Below, piece by piece: positions 25,347 to 33,906 of a DNA stretch of 64,000 nt (within the stretch, counting starts at the first letter, position 1; every line of letters begins with the position of its first letter). Under the pieces are notes generated by a model. That model searched no databases, was not told where the DNA came from, and saw nothing but the letters and a program-made list of their open reading frames with translations. The stretch lies in assembly GCF_004295585.1 (NCBI RefSeq), contig NZ_AP019400.1, positions 1,021,501 to 1,085,500 of the forward strand. The letters run 5' to 3'. Both the position numbers and the translations under genes were made by a program. The stretch comes from Cohnella abietis (GTDB lineage: Bacteria; Bacillota; Bacilli; Paenibacillales; Paenibacillaceae).

Positions 25347-26182
25347 GAAGCGGTATCCGGCAACGATTGGCTCAGGCCATTCCGCTCATTGACGGCAGGG
25401 TAGTTGAAGTCCATCAAACTTCTGCTAGCATCGAGAAACCGTATGTGCTGCTCATACAAGGAGCGGATGTGGAAGACAATCAATGGACTGGATTCCGAGC
25501 TCAATTTGAGGTGTGGCCATACGTATCCCAGACGGAATTCACCGATGTGGACAAGCTCTCTGATTTAATCATGCTGGCGCTAGATAGACAGGTCATTATC
25601 GACCCTGATACTAACGAAGTGTTCACATGTCAGTATCAGGGAAACGTAGCCGCAGATAAGGCTGATGTCGAAAGGGATGGGATTACTCGAGGGCTCCGTT
25701 TCTCAGTAATGGCCGCTCGAAGCTATGAAGGGACGGTTGCCGTAGAGGATGATACTTGGCTCGTGGCTCTCACAAATTGGTCGAGTGTCGTGTTGGGCAA
25801 TGAATGGCACGTTTATCGAGAAAGATGGCCGCTTGATTACATACGGCCTTCAGTTCTGTGGAGATTGGAAAATATCGAAGCATCAGCAGGAAATCGGGCA
25901 GCATTCGAGTTGAAAAAGCGAATTGTTGGCCATGTTATCGGTCGGACGTTGAATGAACAAACGACGAAGACATTGGAATTGGTGCATCGCTTAAACAGCA
26001 GTACCAAAATTCCACTCGATCTACCCAACCGACGCTATTTAACCTTATTAAATCCGATAGCTGATCTAGAATTGGATTCGATAACAGAAGGGCAAATATC
26101 GTTAACCTTAACTCGAAAAATCGAGCGACCGGTTGAAGAAAGCCCATTAATGCAGCAAATTAATTATCATTCGATTCTTTAA
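25343..26182 (+). CDS. Tail terminator/completion-like protein, apparent two-domain form
   Basis: A 279-residue protein, first of the structural genes. The N-terminal half (RLAQAIPLIDGRVVEVHQTS, then KPYVLLIQGADVED) looks like tail-terminator (DUF3168-like) proteins that cap the tail tube. The second half repeats the same plan: RPSVLWRLENIEASAGNRAA, later a PNRRYLTLLNP strand and ISLTLTRKIERP, matching LRFSVMAARSYEG in the first half. This suggests an internal duplication. In headed phages this gene follows head-tail connectors; here nothing of the head precedes it. Functional assignment is from position and weak pattern only. Confidence 0.5.
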   Translation: MRSGIRQRLAQAIPLIDGRVVEVHQTSASIEKPYVLLIQGADVEDNQWTGFRAQFEVWPYVSQTEFTDVDKLSDLIMLALDRQVIIDPDTNEVFTCQYQGNVAADKADVERDGITRGLRFSVMAARSYEGTVAVEDDTWLVALTNWSSVVLGNEWHVYRERWPLDYIRPSVLWRLENIEASAGNRAAFELKKRIVGHVIGRTLNEQTTKTLELVHRLNSSTKIPLDLPNRRYLTLLNPIADLELDSITEGQISLTLTRKIERPVEESPLMQQINYHSIL

Positions 26183-26196
26183 TTGAGGTGGCCCAA

Positions 26197-26388
26197 ATGG
26201 CAAGTAAAAAACTTGAGCATGCTGATGCTCAATACAACCGGGATGAGCTGATTAAGAACGCTCAGGCTATTTTTCAGGTGAATCCAGAAGTGGTAGCAGG
26301 AGCATTACAGGGAACAAATCAAATTCAAATTACAGTCGAAGAAGCAAAGCGCTTGGTCGGCCAATTTCTGAAAAGGAAGGTGCTTTAA
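26197..26388 (+). CDS. Small conserved-looking tail-locus protein
   Basis: A 63-residue protein, helical and charged, with ELIKNAQAIFQVNPEVVAGA and VEEAKRLVGQFLKRKV. It lies between the tail completion gene and the sheath gene, where related contractile-tail loci often carry a small gene of unknown role. The ATG at 26197 follows GAGGTGG; a TTG at 26188 would overlap that site. Confidence 0.6.
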   Translation: MASKKLEHADAQYNRDELIKNAQAIFQVNPEVVAGALQGTNQIQITVEEAKRLVGQFLKRKVL

Positions 26389-26389
26389 T

Positions 26390-27838
26390 ATGGCAGGAGG
26401 AACTTGGAGTTCGACAGATAAACCGGTTTTACCGGGATTTTATATGGCATTTCGCGCTGCTGCTTCAGCGGCAATTCAATCGGGTTCTAGAGGTGTAGTC
26501 ATAGCCCCAGTTCATTCGCATTGGGGACCCGTTAAACAGTTTGTTGAAATCACACGAGAAGCAGATATTGCTGAAGTATTTACGCGGTCTGAAGCAAGTG
26601 GGGCTAATGCGTATAGCACTTTGAAGCTTGCCTTGCTGGGAGGTGCTCGGAAGGTTATAGCCTATCGATTAGCGGATGGGAATGAGAAAGCTGCAACAAT
26701 TACCCTTTCCGATACTGGCACGACCCCGGTTAATGTATTGAAGCTCGATGCTAAGTATCCCGGTGCTCGTGGTAACGCCTTTAAGGTGACGGTGCAAGTT
26801 AATCCGGTAGATGCAGGGAAGAAGGATTTGAAGCTATTCGAAGGCACGACTTTACTTCGCACGATTACGTTTACTGGTGCGTCAATCCAAGCTGCCGCTG
26901 CCGAAATCAACGGTGATTCAGGCAACGAATGGATTGTGGCTACTAAGGTCGCAGAGGGCAATGGCATTCTAACGAATGTATCAGGAATCTCATTGGCTGG
27001 TGGTGATTCTGGTATTGCGGGAATTGTGAATGCAAATTATGCAGCTGCATTGACCGACTTCGAGACACAGGAGTTTAATGTGCTTTATCTGGATGGAGTT
27101 TCAGATCCAGCACTCCAAGCGAGTGTTGTTTCATGGACAAACCGGATTCGGGAAGAAGGCAAGGGAGTCATAGCGGTGCTAGGAGGCTCCTCTACAGACG
27201 ATGTTGCATCAGATGCGGTAAGTAAAGCGACGCTTCGCAGCACTATTTTTAACAGCGAGGGTATTGTAAATGTCGGTACAGGTGCGAAGCTGGGTGACAT
27301 TTCTTATAGCTCTGCTCAGTTAACTGCTTATGTGGCTGGTCTGATTGCAGGTCAAGGCTTAAATGAGTCTACTACCTATGCACCCTCCCCATTCGAGGAT
27401 GTAACTCGTAGATGGAGCCGATCTGAACAAGAACAAGCAGCACGTAACGGTGTCTTCTTACTCATTCATGATGGTAGACAGGTTAAAGCTTTGCGTGGAA
27501 TTAATAGCTTGGTTGCTCTTCCTGAAGGGAAGACCAATTCATGGAAGAAGATTCGTACGATTCGTGTTATGGATAGCATTAATTCGGATCTGCAACGGAC
27601 AGCCGAGGATTTCTATATCGGTAAGGTTAACAACAGCGAAGAGGGTCGACTGGCGCTAATTGGTGCTTGTAAGCAATATCTACAGTCCCTCGCTCAAGCT
27701 GGAATTATCGAAACGGAAGGTTATGACGTGTATTCTGATCCAGATTTTACGCCAGAGCCGGATCAGGTTTTCTTGAAATGGGAAGCTCGTTTGACAGATG
27801 TAATGGAACAAATTTTCAGCACATTCATTGTGCGATAA
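26390..27838 (+). CDS. xkdK: Contractile tail sheath protein
   Basis: A 482-residue protein beginning MAGGTWSSTDKPVLPGFYM, with the sheath-family core VVIAPVHSHWGPVKQF, then YSTLKLALLGGARKVIAYRL and a C-terminal FYIGKVNNSEEGRLALIGACK. This is the expected layout of PBSX XkdK-type sheaths. Subunits form the outer cylinder that contracts to drive the tube through the target envelope. It stands just before the tube gene, the usual order. Presence of a sheath makes the particle myovirus- or R-type-like rather than flexible. Confidence 0.92.
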   Translation: MAGGTWSSTDKPVLPGFYMAFRAAASAAIQSGSRGVVIAPVHSHWGPVKQFVEITREADIAEVFTRSEASGANAYSTLKLALLGGARKVIAYRLADGNEKAATITLSDTGTTPVNVLKLDAKYPGARGNAFKVTVQVNPVDAGKKDLKLFEGTTLLRTITFTGASIQAAAAEINGDSGNEWIVATKVAEGNGILTNVSGISLAGGDSGIAGIVNANYAAALTDFETQEFNVLYLDGVSDPALQASVVSWTNRIREEGKGVIAVLGGSSTDDVASDAVSKATLRSTIFNSEGIVNVGTGAKLGDISYSSAQLTAYVAGLIAGQGLNESTTYAPSPFEDVTRRWSRSEQEQAARNGVFLLIHDGRQVKALRGINSLVALPEGKTNSWKKIRTIRVMDSINSDLQRTAEDFYIGKVNNSEEGRLALIGACKQYLQSLAQAGIIETEGYDVYSDPDFTPEPDQVFLKWEARLTDVMEQIFSTFIVR

Positions 27839-27853
27839 GGAGGAAGAACAAAT

Positions 27854-28261
27854 ATGATGGATCCTACAAGAGCGATTCTCGGATCGTATGGGCAAGTGTT
27901 TATTGACGGGGTATGGCAGACGAATATTAATCATCTGGAAGCTTCTGTCGAGGTGGAGAAGCGGGAGCTGAAGCTAGCGGGCACGCAATGGACGAAGCAC
28001 AAGCTGGGCGTGAAAAAGGGTACCGGAACTATGAGCGGCTACAAGGTGTCGAGCGATATGATTGAGCGAGAATTTCAGGGCTTTACTATTATTAATAAGC
28101 TTGCTGATCCAGAATCCTACGGTTTCGAGCGAATCCAACTCAATAATTGCGTGCCAGATAAGCTGCAATTAATCAATTGGACAGCTGGTGAAGAAGTAAC
28201 GGAAGAGACTACATTTACTTTCGAAGGATACAGGCTTCTGGATCCCATTCGTAAACTTTAA
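27854..28261 (+). CDS. xkdM: Tail tube protein
   Basis: A 135-residue protein with the XkdM/DUF2001 pattern: ILGSYGQVFIDGVWQTNI at the start, ELKLAGTQWTKHKLG in the middle and VTEETTFTFEGYRLLD near the end. Hexamers stack to form the inner tube inside the sheath. It follows the sheath gene by 15 bp behind AAGGAGGAAG, and is followed by the tail chaperone gene. Confidence 0.92.
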   Translation: MMDPTRAILGSYGQVFIDGVWQTNINHLEASVEVEKRELKLAGTQWTKHKLGVKKGTGTMSGYKVSSDMIEREFQGFTIINKLADPESYGFERIQLNNCVPDKLQLINWTAGEEVTEETTFTFEGYRLLDPIRKL

Positions 28262-28280
28262 ATACTGAGGAGGGGTTTCA

Positions 28281-28685
28281 TTGTCTTTTGAAAATTTGTC
28301 GGAAGAACAGGTTTTGCAACGCTTGCTGGATGCTGATTCGCTACCCGAACGAACGGTTCGATTGGAACGAATGGACATTCCCGTTAAAATTCGTGGTCTT
28401 ACAGGCAAGCAAGTATTTAGCATTCGTGAACGCTGTACGGAACGAAAGGAAAGACGCGGTCAATCGATCGAACGATTGGACGAAGAGCTGTTTAATGTAT
28501 CCTTAATCGCTGCATCTACTATTACTCCTAATTGGGGAAATCCGCAGCTTCTAGATAAGTACAACGCAAGCGGAGCAGAAGAAGTCATCAAGAGAATTCT
28601 TCTAGCAGGAGAATTATCAGCACTTGGTGATGTCGTGTTGGATCTATCCGGGTTTAACACGGAGCTTGAAGACGTAAAAAACTAA
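28281..28685 (+). CDS. xkdN: Tail assembly chaperone, short (G-like) form
   Basis: A 134-residue XkdN-like protein from TTG 28281 behind GAGGAGGGG. It is the short product when translation stops at TAA 28683-28685. Such chaperones bind the tape-measure protein and recruit tube subunits during tail assembly. The codons right before the stop are GTA AAA AAC, which place the heptamer A AAA AAC in the correct frame for a -1 shift. A fraction of ribosomes should continue into the overlapping downstream frame to give a longer G-T fusion of about 190 residues. Confidence 0.88.
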   Translation: MSFENLSEEQVLQRLLDADSLPERTVRLERMDIPVKIRGLTGKQVFSIRERCTERKERRGQSIERLDEELFNVSLIAASTITPNWGNPQLLDKYNASGAEEVIKRILLAGELSALGDVVLDLSGFNTELEDVKN

Positions 28686-28750
28686 TTAAATCCGGGGCGC
28701 TTGCTGGAATGCTTCATGAATTCTGGGTTCGCCATCATCTGCGCCCCGGA
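28676..28750 (+). promoter_or_regulatory. Programmed -1 ribosomal frameshift signal
   Basis: The slippery heptamer AAAAAAC (28676-28682) is aligned with the zero frame (A AAA AAC) and immediately followed by the TAA stop. After an 8-nt spacer comes TCCGGGGCGC (28691-28700), which pairs perfectly over 10 bp with GCGCCCCGGA (28741-28750) around a 40-nt loop. Heptamer, spacer length and GC-rich stem together match the classical -1 frameshift design. Confidence 0.88.
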
Positions 28751-28852
28751 GATTTCTGGAGGCTGCCGCGTGGCGAGCAGCTTTTCTTGATGGCTAGCAT
28801 GGAACTCGAATGGGAATTGGAGAGAACGATGTCGTTGAAGAAAGGAGAGTGA
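28682..28852 (+). CDS. Tail assembly chaperone, T-domain reached by -1 frameshift
   Basis: In the -1 frame, translation continues from CTA at 28682 for 56 codons to TGA 28850-28852. The product starts LIKSGALAGMLHEFWVRHHL and contains RPGDFWRLPRGEQLFLMASM. No ribosome binding site precedes this frame, so it should be made only as the C-terminal part of the fusion with the upstream chaperone. The arrangement corresponds to the G/G-T pair of phage lambda and its equivalents in many tailed phages, and it sits, as usual, right before the tape-measure gene. Confidence 0.82.
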   Translation, partial: LIKSGALAGMLHEFWVRHHLRPGDFWRLPRGEQLFLMASMELEWELERTMSLKKGE

Positions 28853-28856
28853 TGGC

Positions 28857-30323
28857 GTGGCGGGAGAGCAAATAGAAATCTTGATAGATGCCAACGGTTT
28901 AGCTCGGACGGAGCAGGTCTTCAAGACTCTAGATAAATATTTAGATCGGATTCATAGACGAGTAGATAAGTTAGGGAGACTCCGTGTGACTCCTATGGTC
29001 AGGCTGAATGACCGCGTTACCCCTCAGCTTGAGAAGATCAATAGGGCACTTAATAGAATGACTGGGCAGTTGAGAAGTGTAACCATAGTCCCTATCTTAA
29101 AACAAGGGGCACTTACTGAACTCATAGCTTCCTTGAAATTACAAGCCTCAATGAAATTAGAATCAGCATTGGATTTTAAAACAACCTTAAGTATAGAACC
29201 ATCTCTGAGTTTAAAAGCAGCATTAAAAGCAATATTAATTTTAAAAACGGCAATGAAAGCTGCGTTAAATTTGAAGGTTTCTTTGAAGTTAAAAGCCTCG
29301 TTGTCGGTGTTCATGAAAGGAACATTAAAAGCCAGATGTCAGCCATGTGGTTCTGGAAGAGGTAGATCTAGAAGACCTAAAAGGGACAAAGCACGAGACC
29401 GTAGAAAGCCGAACAGAGGTGGATCCAGAAGAGAACGACCCAAAAAGGATAGAAGCCCGGGTTCTAAAGGTCCATTGAAAAAAAGAGACATTCCAAAAGG
29501 CGGTAACCGTCGATTTAAGATCCCTATTCCTAAGTTACCTAAGCTTAAGCTACCGAAGTTGCCTAGGCTTCCTAAGATACCTAAGCTTAAGCTCCCGAAG
29601 TTACCTAAGCTACCGAAGTTTAGAATTCCTATTCCCAATCTTTCTAAATTTAAGCTCCCTATACCTAAGCTCCCGAAAATTCCTAAACTTTCAAAGCCTC
29701 TGAAGATGCCTTCCTTGAAAACCATAACAAATAGTAAGGCGTTTAAGAGCGTCGGAAAGTTAGGCAAGGTAACGGGTAAAATCTTTCGTCCAATTGGTGC
29801 TATTAGCGATGCGGTTAGCATTTTCGGCGCGAAGCCAGGCAAGGAAAGAAACAAAGCCATTCGAAGTACTGTAGGTGGATGGGGAGGTGCGGCAGCTGGG
29901 GCAGCAGCGGGTGCAGCGATCGGATCCGTCATCCCGATTCTCGGAACAGCAGTTGGTGGATTAATTGGAGGAGCTTTAGGGGGACTTGGTGGAAGTGCCA
30001 TTGCCGAGAATATCGGAGGTATAGCTAATAAAGTCGGTAATTTCGGCAAAAAGCTATTTTCTATTGGTAAAAGAAAGAAAAAGAAAGAAGTAGAAGATCC
30101 GGTAGCTTTACCGACTCCTGTGAGCCCGAGTCCAAGCATGGTGAACTACCCGAACAGCATGATACCGAGTGCTCAATCTCCTAGCTCTATTAACGTTAAC
30201 ATACCTACAGGAGCTGTTCAGCTTACGGTAAAAGGTACGGAGTTAAACTATGAAGAGCTATCCACTGTTATTGGAAATAAGGTAGCAACTTCGATTCAAC
30301 AAGCCATGGAAAACAGGACTTAA
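28857..30323 (+). CDS. Short, atypical tape-measure protein
   Basis: A 488-residue protein from GTG 28857, behind AAAGGAG. The N-terminus (MAGEQIEILIDANGLARTEQ, then RVTPMVRLNDRVTPQLEKIN) fits PBSX-like tape-measure proteins by position and pattern. The rest is odd: residues ~86-160 alternate Leu-Lys with Ala/Ser (LSLKAALKAILILKTAMKAA). Residues ~168-205 are very basic. Residues ~222-285 are built of P-K-L steps (KLPKLKLPKLPRLPKIPKLK). Residues ~341-380 form a glycine zipper. Known relatives exceed 1000 residues. A tape this short implies a short tail. Confidence 0.7.
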   Translation: MAGEQIEILIDANGLARTEQVFKTLDKYLDRIHRRVDKLGRLRVTPMVRLNDRVTPQLEKINRALNRMTGQLRSVTIVPILKQGALTELIASLKLQASMKLESALDFKTTLSIEPSLSLKAALKAILILKTAMKAALNLKVSLKLKASLSVFMKGTLKARCQPCGSGRGRSRRPKRDKARDRRKPNRGGSRRERPKKDRSPGSKGPLKKRDIPKGGNRRFKIPIPKLPKLKLPKLPRLPKIPKLKLPKLPKLPKFRIPIPNLSKFKLPIPKLPKIPKLSKPLKMPSLKTITNSKAFKSVGKLGKVTGKIFRPIGAISDAVSIFGAKPGKERNKAIRSTVGGWGGAAAGAAAGAAIGSVIPILGTAVGGLIGGALGGLGGSAIAENIGGIANKVGNFGKKLFSIGKRKKKKEVEDPVALPTPVSPSPSMVNYPNSMIPSAQSPSSINVNIPTGAVQLTVKGTELNYEELSTVIGNKVATSIQQAMENRT

Positions 30324-30357
30324 TCATAAATGAAATTGGGAGAGAAGGTGATATCGC

Positions 30358-30978
30358 TTGGACTTTATCATAAGGGACCCTTTAGTTGGTGATTTTCTTT
30401 TTCCTGTAAACCCGGAGGAAGTGCTTATTAGGCGGGAGAAGCAATACGAGACAGCCACGATTCTATCGCTGGGGGAAATAGATCTGATTCAGGGGGAGAA
30501 GGTAAAGGAGATTACCTTCTCCTCCTTTTTTCCTAAAAGGTATGACAGAAGCTATTGCCGTTACTTTAATATCCCAGATCCTCAGGAAGCGATGAACCGA
30601 GTAACCGCTTTATTGAAAAGTAAGCATCCTGTGCGACTAATTATTACCGGTACGATAATTAATGCACTCGTACATGTTTCTGCTCATGATTCAACGTTTA
30701 AGGGTGGAGAGGTTGGAGATGTGTATTTTGACATTACCTTTCGAACTTGGCGGAATACGAAGGTGCGGAGGATTGGGACTGATCGAGCATCTCCGCGTCC
30801 AGATACGAAACCAGTACCAAAGATTTATTTGATTAAACAAGGAGATACATTAACGTCGATAGCCAAGCGGGAGCTGGGCAACAGTTCAAAGTGGAGGGCT
30901 CTCTACGACAACAATAAAGCAATCATTGGACGAGATCCCAACCTCATAAAACCGGGACAGAAACTGGTGATGCCATGA
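30358..30978 (+). CDS. xkdP: Tail/baseplate hub protein with LysM domain
   Basis: A 206-residue XkdP-like protein. The first ~130 residues match the hub-spike-associated domain seen in PBSX-type baseplates (MDFIIRDPLVGDFLFPVNPE and later GTIINALVHVSAHDSTFKGG). The last ~50 residues are a LysM peptidoglycan-binding repeat, YLIKQGDTLTSIAKRELGNS, ending GQKLVMP. The TTG start follows AGAGAAGGTG. It ends in an ATGA overlap with the next baseplate gene. Confidence 0.9.
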   Translation: MDFIIRDPLVGDFLFPVNPEEVLIRREKQYETATILSLGEIDLIQGEKVKEITFSSFFPKRYDRSYCRYFNIPDPQEAMNRVTALLKSKHPVRLIITGTIINALVHVSAHDSTFKGGEVGDVYFDITFRTWRNTKVRRIGTDRASPRPDTKPVPKIYLIKQGDTLTSIAKRELGNSSKWRALYDNNKAIIGRDPNLIKPGQKLVMP

Positions 30979-31940
30979 GCTACGATGTGGTGCTTTCGAA
31001 TAAATATAGCGTCAGTGAGCTTATTGAGGATTTATCTTTGGAAGAATCCTTGGAAGAGATCGCATATTGCGCCAATATTAAACTGACGGTATCTCCTGAT
31101 TTGCCGCTCATTGTACCCGGTCAGGAGTTAAGAGTTACGGGTATTCCGTATGGAGAAACTCGGAAAGCAGATTTGCTTAATCCTGGTGTTGTATGGGAAT
31201 GTCATAGCACCAACAGTGGGCGAAAGCATTTGACCTTAACAGCTTATGAGAGAACGATCTACCTTGCAAAATCAGATGACGAGCGTTTAATGCCAGCCGG
31301 ACAAACTGCTTCTGAACGAATCAAGCAATACGCTAAGGAGTGGGGAATTCCAATCGGTACCATTATCGATACGAAGATTAAGCTTGTAAGGAACATCAAG
31401 CGTAGCCAATCTATTATGTCCATGATTATGGAGGATTTAAAAGAAACCATAGACAAAGGCGGGGCAATGTACCGCACTCGGATGGCACCTTCTGGACTAG
31501 AATTAGTGGAAATTGGCGGCAATAAGGTCATATGGGACTTGGAAACGATAGAAGAGATTACACAGAACCGAACTCTCGAGGGAGCGATTACGCAAGTTAA
31601 AGTAATAGGACCCCAAGAGAGTGAGGAATGGGTTTCCCCTACTTTGGTGTTATTGAAGAAGGATACGGAGAAGTACGGAACGCTTCAGAAGCTCATCATG
31701 GACAATAAAATAGAGACAGTTGAACAGGCGAAAAAAGCAGCCTTAAAGGCACTGCTTGGCATGCAAGAGACTTTCTCGGTGACTGCGTTAGATATTAATA
31801 CATTACGTGCTGGCGACAAAGTGCGTATGAATGGTTTGGAACTGATCATTACAAAGGTGCGTCATCAGCTAGGCGATCCTGGTCGTATGGAGCTGGAGCT
31901 CGCCGCAGAGAACAAAGTCAGGAGGGATTATCTTGCCTGA
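30975..31940 (+). CDS. xkdQ: Baseplate hub protein XkdQ
   Basis: A 321-residue protein matching the XkdQ/gp27-like hub family: SVSELIEDLSLEESLEEIAY at the start, GVVWECHSTNSGRKHLTLTA in the middle and an end with TALDINTLRAGDKVRMNG. It forms the ring linking tube and spike. The start codon overlaps the stop of xkdP by 4 nt, and its end overlaps xkdR by 8 nt, so these genes are translationally coupled. Confidence 0.9.
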   Translation: MSYDVVLSNKYSVSELIEDLSLEESLEEIAYCANIKLTVSPDLPLIVPGQELRVTGIPYGETRKADLLNPGVVWECHSTNSGRKHLTLTAYERTIYLAKSDDERLMPAGQTASERIKQYAKEWGIPIGTIIDTKIKLVRNIKRSQSIMSMIMEDLKETIDKGGAMYRTRMAPSGLELVEIGGNKVIWDLETIEEITQNRTLEGAITQVKVIGPQESEEWVSPTLVLLKKDTEKYGTLQKLIMDNKIETVEQAKKAALKALLGMQETFSVTALDINTLRAGDKVRMNGLELIITKVRHQLGDPGRMELELAAENKVRRDYLA

Positions 31941-32352
31941 TCCATTCAAGAAGCTTGTTACGACATTAGAAAGTCGATTATCTGGCATAGCTGCCAAATC
32001 CCTATCCGGAATTCCTTCGGAGCTTGGAACGATTACAGGATCGGGGTTAAAGCTCGATTCTTTCAAATATGAAATTCCGGATTACATGGTTGCAGAATGG
32101 GTAACTCAACTCCAGCTTCCCGCTTTTTCTTTGGTAGGGACCACGACAACCCCGGTTGATGAGAGTGGGGAAAATGAGGGTGGAGCAGCTTCATCGCAGC
32201 TTATTCGATTTGATTTTAACAAGACAGAACTGAATGAGGTTCGATTAAACTGGTTGGCAGGAATGAAGCCCGGGGATCGGGTACTAGCTATACCTGTTAA
32301 TGGTGGCAAAGATGCAGTTGTTATATGTAAGGTGGTGAGTTCAGGTGGCTAA
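31933..32352 (+). CDS. xkdR: Baseplate protein XkdR (DUF2577)
   Basis: A 139-residue protein starting at TTG 31933. PDPFKKLVTTLESRLSG is followed by a C-terminal half with an OB-like strand set ending GDRVLAIPVNGGKDAVVICK, as in DUF2577 proteins between xkdQ and xkdS. The likely role is as a spike or hub component. Overlaps its neighbours by 8 nt on each side. Confidence 0.8.
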   Translation: MPDPFKKLVTTLESRLSGIAAKSLSGIPSELGTITGSGLKLDSFKYEIPDYMVAEWVTQLQLPAFSLVGTTTTPVDESGENEGGAASSQLIRFDFNKTELNEVRLNWLAGMKPGDRVLAIPVNGGKDAVVICKVVSSGG

Positions 32353-32794
32353 TTTATTTCCAAATATAAATCTCCCTGAAGAGCAGATAGAAGAAGTTAG
32401 TCAAAATGTTTCTTTTGGTCGAAGTTGGCGCTTTGACTATAATGCCGGTGAATTTGTTATGACTCCTACAGGCATTGTCGCGGTCAGCGCAGGAACAGAC
32501 GCATGGCTGGAGTGGTGTAAAAAAGCTTTGCAGACCGAGCGGTACGTGTATCTGATATATTCACAAAATTATGGTCAGGAGTTTAATGATCTCATTCGAT
32601 CTAATCTCCCCAGTTCGGCAATCGAAGCTGAGATCCAGCGGATAACAACGGAAACTCTTATGATTGATCCGCGAACTGCTCGTGTGGATGGATTCTCTTA
32701 TCAATGGGAAGAAGAATGCTGCTACTATACCTGTGTTATATCCAATATTTACGAGGAAGTAGCAACAATACAAGGAAGTGTGGTGAATTCATAA
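32345..32794 (+). CDS. xkdS: Baseplate wedge protein XkdS (DUF2634, gp25-like)
   Basis: A 149-residue protein from GTG 32345. The pattern YNAGEFVMTPTGIVAVSAGT, then VYLIYSQNYGQEFNDLI and a late PRTARVDGFSYQWEEE fits the DUF2634/gp25-like lysozyme-fold wedge proteins. It joins the baseplate to the sheath start. The stop overlaps the ATG of the baseplate J gene (TAATG). Confidence 0.85.
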   Translation: MANLFPNINLPEEQIEEVSQNVSFGRSWRFDYNAGEFVMTPTGIVAVSAGTDAWLEWCKKALQTERYVYLIYSQNYGQEFNDLIRSNLPSSAIEAEIQRITTETLMIDPRTARVDGFSYQWEEECCYYTCVISNIYEEVATIQGSVVNS

Positions 32795-33906
32795 TGGCTG
32801 TATTGCCTGAATATTTAAGCGATCAGACGGAAGATGCCATACGAGAGCAAATGCTAAGTCTCGTTCCATCTGATATAGACAAGTCGGAAGGCTCCTTCAT
32901 ATGGGACTCACTTTCTCCTGCCGCCTATCAGTTGTATAGGGCTTCAGAGTGGGCACAGGAAATTCTAAGACGGGGATTTGCTATGACGTCATTCGGTCCT
33001 TATCTTAGAATGCGCTGTGAAGAACATGGGGTAGTGCCAAGAGCAGCAGTGGCAGCAACCGGATTTGTGCAAATTACTGGGGTTAATGGGACGGAAATTC
33101 CTGTAGGAACACTTGTTGCAACGCCGGCAGACATCATTACGGGAACTGTATCTATTGAGTATGCCACAACGGCATCTGCGATTTTGAATAGCCAGGGAGA
33201 GGCGAGTGTTTCGATTAAAGCAGTAGAAGCAGGTGTCGCAGGGAATGTTCCTTCTGGCGCAGTTAGTATCTTTGTTAACTCTCTTGCAGGTGTATTCAGT
33301 GTAGGAAATGTGAATGCACTAACTGGAGGTTTAGTTGCAGAGTCAGATGAGTCTTTACTGGCGCGATATCTCATTAAAGTAAGGCAACCGGGAACGAGCG
33401 GCAATAAAGCAGATTATATGCAATGGGCACTGGAAACATCAGGCGTAAGCCGTGCTCAAGTCGAACCGTTGTGGAATGGTCCAGGTACGGTGAGGGTATT
33501 CCTCTTAGATGAGAATAAGAGAGCGCCGAATCCAGCGATAGTAAATAATGTACAAGAATACATTTCCCCGGGTTCTGGGAACGGTGAGGGTAAGGCTCCT
33601 ATCGGTGCTAGTGTCACAGTGACATCAGCTGTAGAGGTACCCATTCACATTAGTGTCAAGCTCACGCTTGCTAGCGGTGCCACCTTAAATGAAGTAGAGC
33701 ATACTTTCAAAGAGGGCCTTAAAGACTATCTAGAACAGCTGGCTTTCATTGATCCACTTGTGAGAAATAATCGTATTGCAGCCATTCTGTTGGACATTCC
33801 TAGGATTGTTGATTTTACCAATCTAACTGTCAATGGAGGCAGCAATAATATAGATTTATCACTCGGTGAGGTTGCAGTTATCGGGACGGTGAGTATGAGT
33901 GAGTAA
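32794..33906 (+). CDS. xkdT: Baseplate J-like wedge protein XkdT
   Basis: A 370-residue protein. It begins MAVLPEYLSDQTEDAIREQM and has the baseplate-J core SALNSQGEASV-type beta domain followed by LTGGLVAESDESLLARYLIK, GTSGNKADYMQWALETSGV, and the C-terminal VPIHISVKLTLASG repeat seen in gpJ/XkdT. It builds the wedge arms of the baseplate. ATG 32794 is used because the family N-terminus starts there; a longer frame from 32704 overlaps xkdS. Ends 8 nt inside xkdU. Confidence 0.92.
   Translation: MAVLPEYLSDQTEDAIREQMLSLVPSDIDKSEGSFIWDSLSPAAYQLYRASEWAQEILRRGFAMTSFGPYLRMRCEEHGVVPRAAVAATGFVQITGVNGTEIPVGTLVATPADIITGTVSIEYATTASAILNSQGEASVSIKAVEAGVAGNVPSGAVSIFVNSLAGVFSVGNVNALTGGLVAESDESLLARYLIKVRQPGTSGNKADYMQWALETSGVSRAQVEPLWNGPGTVRVFLLDENKRAPNPAIVNNVQEYISPGSGNGEGKAPIGASVTVTSAVEVPIHISVKLTLASGATLNEVEHTFKEGLKDYLEQLAFIDPLVRNNRIAAILLDIPRIVDFTNLTVNGGSNNIDLSLGEVAVIGTVSMSE

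Noticed and set aside
29339..30139. A 266-codon minus-strand frame opposite the tape-measure gene
   Set aside because: It is the mirror of the biased P-K-L and glycine codons of the plus-strand gene, and has no start site of its own in an otherwise one-directional operon.
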